From Candidatus Pelagibacter sp. (GTDB taxonomy: Bacteria > Pseudomonadota > Alphaproteobacteria > Pelagibacterales > Pelagibacteraceae), in contig JAPYTV010000054.1 of NCBI GenBank assembly GCA_029941985.1, positions 1-6,241 of the forward strand: a DNA stretch of 6,241 nt, given 5' to 3'. This document shows, piece by piece, positions 5,540 through 6,241 of this stretch. The notes beneath the pieces are model-generated. The model was not told the DNA's origin and made no database searches. It was given only the letters and a program-made list of their open reading frames with translations. Position 1 is the first letter of the stretch. Every line of letters starts with the position of its first letter. Made by a program: the position numbers and the translations under genes.

Positions 5540-6241
5540 TTATTTTTCTGATTTAAATCCGTCGATAATTTTTTTACCAACTGAACCCGAATTAGCCATC
5601 CATTCATCAGACATAGTTTTACCAATAGCTTCAAGATCAGTTCTTAATTGACCTTTTGCTTCAGTAACTGTCATACCATTTGCTGCTAATTGAGTTAAAT
5701 ACCAACCTGAAAGTTGTTCAGATCTTGCTGTACCTGCTGCTTCTGCCATCTGTGCAACTCCCATAATTATAGCTTGATTTTTTTTACCAATTTTTTTCCA
5801 AGCTTTCTTGTTTACCATTACATAATTTCTTGGTAACCAAGCATTAACTTCATAAAAATGAGTCAAATGTTCCCATACTTTTCTATCGTAACCAGTTGAA
5901 CCTGAAGAAACAAAGGCTTCTGCTACTCCAGTTGCCAAAGCTTGTGATAGTTCTGCTGCTTCTACTTGCACTGGCAACATTCCCATCAATTCAGCAATTC
6001 TTGCTGTTGAGTTATTGTATGATCTAAATTTAATTCCTTTAGTGTCTGCTACAGAATTAATTTCTTTATTAAAATATAATCCTTGAGCAGGCCACGGAAC
6101 TCCATAAAGCAAAACTAAACCTTGATCATCTAATATTTTAGTTAACTCAGGTTTTAAATGTTTCCAAAGTTTATCTGACGCCTTATAAGAAGTTGCCAAA
6201 AATGGAATTGAATCTGTTCCAAAAATTAAACTTTCATTTTG
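5540..6241 (-). CDS. dctP: TRAP transporter solute-binding protein, DctP family (partial)
   Basis: Periplasmic binding protein that captures the substrate, usually a carboxylate, and hands it to DctQM. Only the C-terminal 233 residues are visible. The frame stays open to the right edge (first residues QNESLIFGTDSIPFLATSY), so the N-terminus and signal peptide are outside; a TTG at 6199 is an internal Leu codon, not a start. Seen, counted from the window edge: YGVPWPAQGLYF (46-57), DTKGIKFRSYN (66-76), whose Arg73 matches the conserved substrate-carboxylate-binding arginine of DctP proteins, GMLPVQVEAAELSQALATGV (87-106), SSGSTGYDRKVWEHLTHFY (112-130) and AWLPRNYVMVNKKAW (134-148). These identify a DctP-type rather than TAXI-type protein. 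Base composition looks less AT-extreme than in the CoA ligase. It is first of the visible genes of the operon and is separated from dctQ by a terminator hairpin. The substrate is not determinable here. Confidence 0.94.
   Translation of the reverse strand, partial: QNESLIFGTDSIPFLATSYKASDKLWKHLKPELTKILDDQGLVLLYGVPWPAQGLYFNKEINSVADTKGIKFRSYNNSTARIAELMGMLPVQVEAAELSQALATGVAEAFVSSGSTGYDRKVWEHLTHFYEVNAWLPRNYVMVNKKAWKKIGKKNQAIIMGVAQMAEAAGTARSEQLSGWYLTQLAANGMTVTEAKGQLRTDLEAIGKTMSDEWMANSGSVGKKIIDGFKSEK

Noticed and set aside
5460..5651. Short + strand open frame spanning the dctP-dctQ gap.
   Set aside because: It crosses the terminator hairpin and the 3' end of dctP and shows no family similarity or initiation signal.
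6197..6199. TTG at 6199 as a dctP start.
   Set aside because: The frame is open to the window edge, and the residues before it (GTDSIPFL) match the expected DctP interior, so this is an internal Leu codon of a gene cut by the window.

Overview
The window is very AT-rich, with long A/T homopolymer runs, Lys/Asn/Ile-rich proteins and almost no intergenic DNA. It carries a tripartite (TRAP) organic-acid transporter. This combination suggests a streamlined marine alphaproteobacterium, most likely of the SAR11/Pelagibacterales type. That assignment is an inference from style and gene content, not from a marker gene.

Layout. Two gene groups converge near position 1297. On the + strand (34-1296) lie pxpA, a LamB/YcsF-family 5-oxoprolinase subunit A, and 3 nt later a small secreted tetratricopeptide-repeat (TPR) protein. 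On the - strand, read from the right edge leftwards (6241-1298), is a compact operon: dctP (solute-binding protein, N-terminus off the window), an intrinsic terminator hairpin, dctQ (small TRAP membrane subunit), dctM (large TRAP permease), an enoyl-CoA hydratase/isomerase-family protein, and a CaiC-like acyl-CoA ligase. The two operons end tail to tail with a single base between their stop codons.

How the genes may work together. DctP would bind a carboxylate in the periplasm and DctQM would import it with a sodium gradient. The ligase would activate it, or a product of it, to a CoA thioester, and the crotonase-fold enzyme would act on that thioester. This is a plausible uptake-and-activation module for an organic acid that the sequence does not identify. 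The convergent pxpA belongs to ATP-dependent 5-oxoproline hydrolysis; its partners pxpB/pxpC are not in the window and would be expected to the left.

No RNA gene, CRISPR array, insertion sequence or phage gene was found, and no gap between genes exceeds about 62 nt. All families are recognisable. The interesting details are small: a terminator inside the TRAP operon, two gene junctions where neighbouring genes share one reading frame with almost nothing but a stop codon between them, a TTG-started ligase, and substitutions at the usual catalytic positions of both CoA enzymes.
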